A DNA stretch of 64,000 nt. Source: Candidatus Gastranaerophilales bacterium. GTDB taxonomy: Bacteria > Cyanobacteriota > Vampirovibrionia > Gastranaerophilales > Gastranaerophilaceae. The position numbers were made by a program, and so were the translations under genes. Positions 63,837 to 64,000 of this stretch are shown here, one piece after another. The stretch is taken from contig CAJOJE010000001.1 in NCBI GenBank assembly GCA_905234865.1, positions 296,248-360,247 on the forward strand. The letters run 5' to 3'. The notes below the pieces were generated by a model, which was not told the DNA's origin, did not search any database, and was given only the letters and a program-made list of their open reading frames with translations. How positions within the stretch are numbered: the stretch's first letter is position 1; each line of letters starts with the position of its first letter.

Positions 63837-64000
63837 AAAATACTTGATATAATTTTTTGTTTTTGGGATAATGAGAAAGTTAATTGATGAAATTAACACA
63901 GTTAATGGCTGGGTAGCTCCTTTGTGAGCGAAGCAAACAAACAATGTAACGTGAGAGCAACGCTCGAAGCAACTGAGCCGTTTGAAAATTAAATAATTAA
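63837..64000 (+). other. Non-coding end of window with an extended -10
   Basis: TGA-TATAAT at 63845-63853 is a good extended -10 that would start a new transcript near 63860. An 18-codon frame (ATG at 63871, ending in VNGWVAPL) follows. The repeated word CGAAGCAA (63929-63936 and 63965-63972) and GAGCG/CGCTC (63926-63930, 63961-63965) suggest RNA structure. The unit continues past the window, so it could be a leader or a small RNA. Confidence 0.3.

Noticed and set aside
1..64000. tRNA, rRNA, CRISPR arrays or complete insertion sequences
   Set aside because: No cloverleaf with a T-loop, no repeat-spacer pattern and no intact transposase were found in the gaps.

Overview
The window looks like a chromosomal segment of a low-GC, non-photosynthetic relative of Cyanobacteria, most likely a gut Gastranaerophilales/Vampirovibrionia (Melainabacteria) member. 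The best evidence is the RNA polymerase beta-prime subunit, which is encoded by two genes (rpoC1 and rpoC2) next to rpoB, as in Cyanobacteria, with a long insertion in rpoC2. A TonB/ExbB/ExbD set, an AsmA/TamB-like protein and exported envelope proteins indicate a cell with two membranes. The exact species cannot be read from the sequence. I found no tRNA, rRNA, CRISPR array or complete insertion sequence.

Layout. 0-7 kb: the end of a ComEC-type competence gene, a helicase-nuclease coupled to a YebC regulator, a TPR protein, glutaredoxin, an FtsB/DivIC-like protein and dnaA. 7-15 kb: a radical SAM/SPASM protein followed at once by an exported M16 protease and an EF-hand protein, then rsmD, a CoA-disulfide-reductase-type flavoprotein, a sigma-region-4-like protein and two lineage-type membrane proteins. 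15-20 kb: leuA, a pseudopilin, and a decayed piece of a Mu-like prophage (MuF-type and gpG-type remnants around a stem-loop). 20-29 kb: rpoB-rpoC1-rpoC2. 29-40 kb: a four-gene operon with two membrane-associated proteins of unknown function and two alpha-amylase-superfamily (GH13) proteins that keep their catalytic triads but lack export signals. 40-45 kb: a STAND-like ATPase with TPR repeats, rsmG, and nanE with a ROK kinase. 45-49.5 kb: tig-clpP-clpX and a second pseudopilin. 49.5-59.5 kb: an envelope block with tonB-exbB-exbD-exbD, two exported proteins, an AsmA-like gene broken by two frameshifts, a TPR lipoprotein and lgt. 59.5-64 kb: gpmI, a cysteine-cluster protein, a hisC-HAD fusion and hisB.

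The clearest pattern not explained by the gene list is promoter structure. At least eight genes have a -10-like hexamer ending 6 or 7 bases before the ATG and no Shine-Dalgarno sequence, which predicts leaderless mRNAs. Two of these genes (53498 minus and 53562 plus) diverge from one palindrome that supplies both -35 elements. Other genes in the window have ordinary AAGGAG-type sites, so two modes of initiation seem to coexist. The other main candidates for new biology are the cytoplasmic GH13/membrane-protein operon, the HisC-HAD fusion beside hisB, and the radical SAM/M16 pair.
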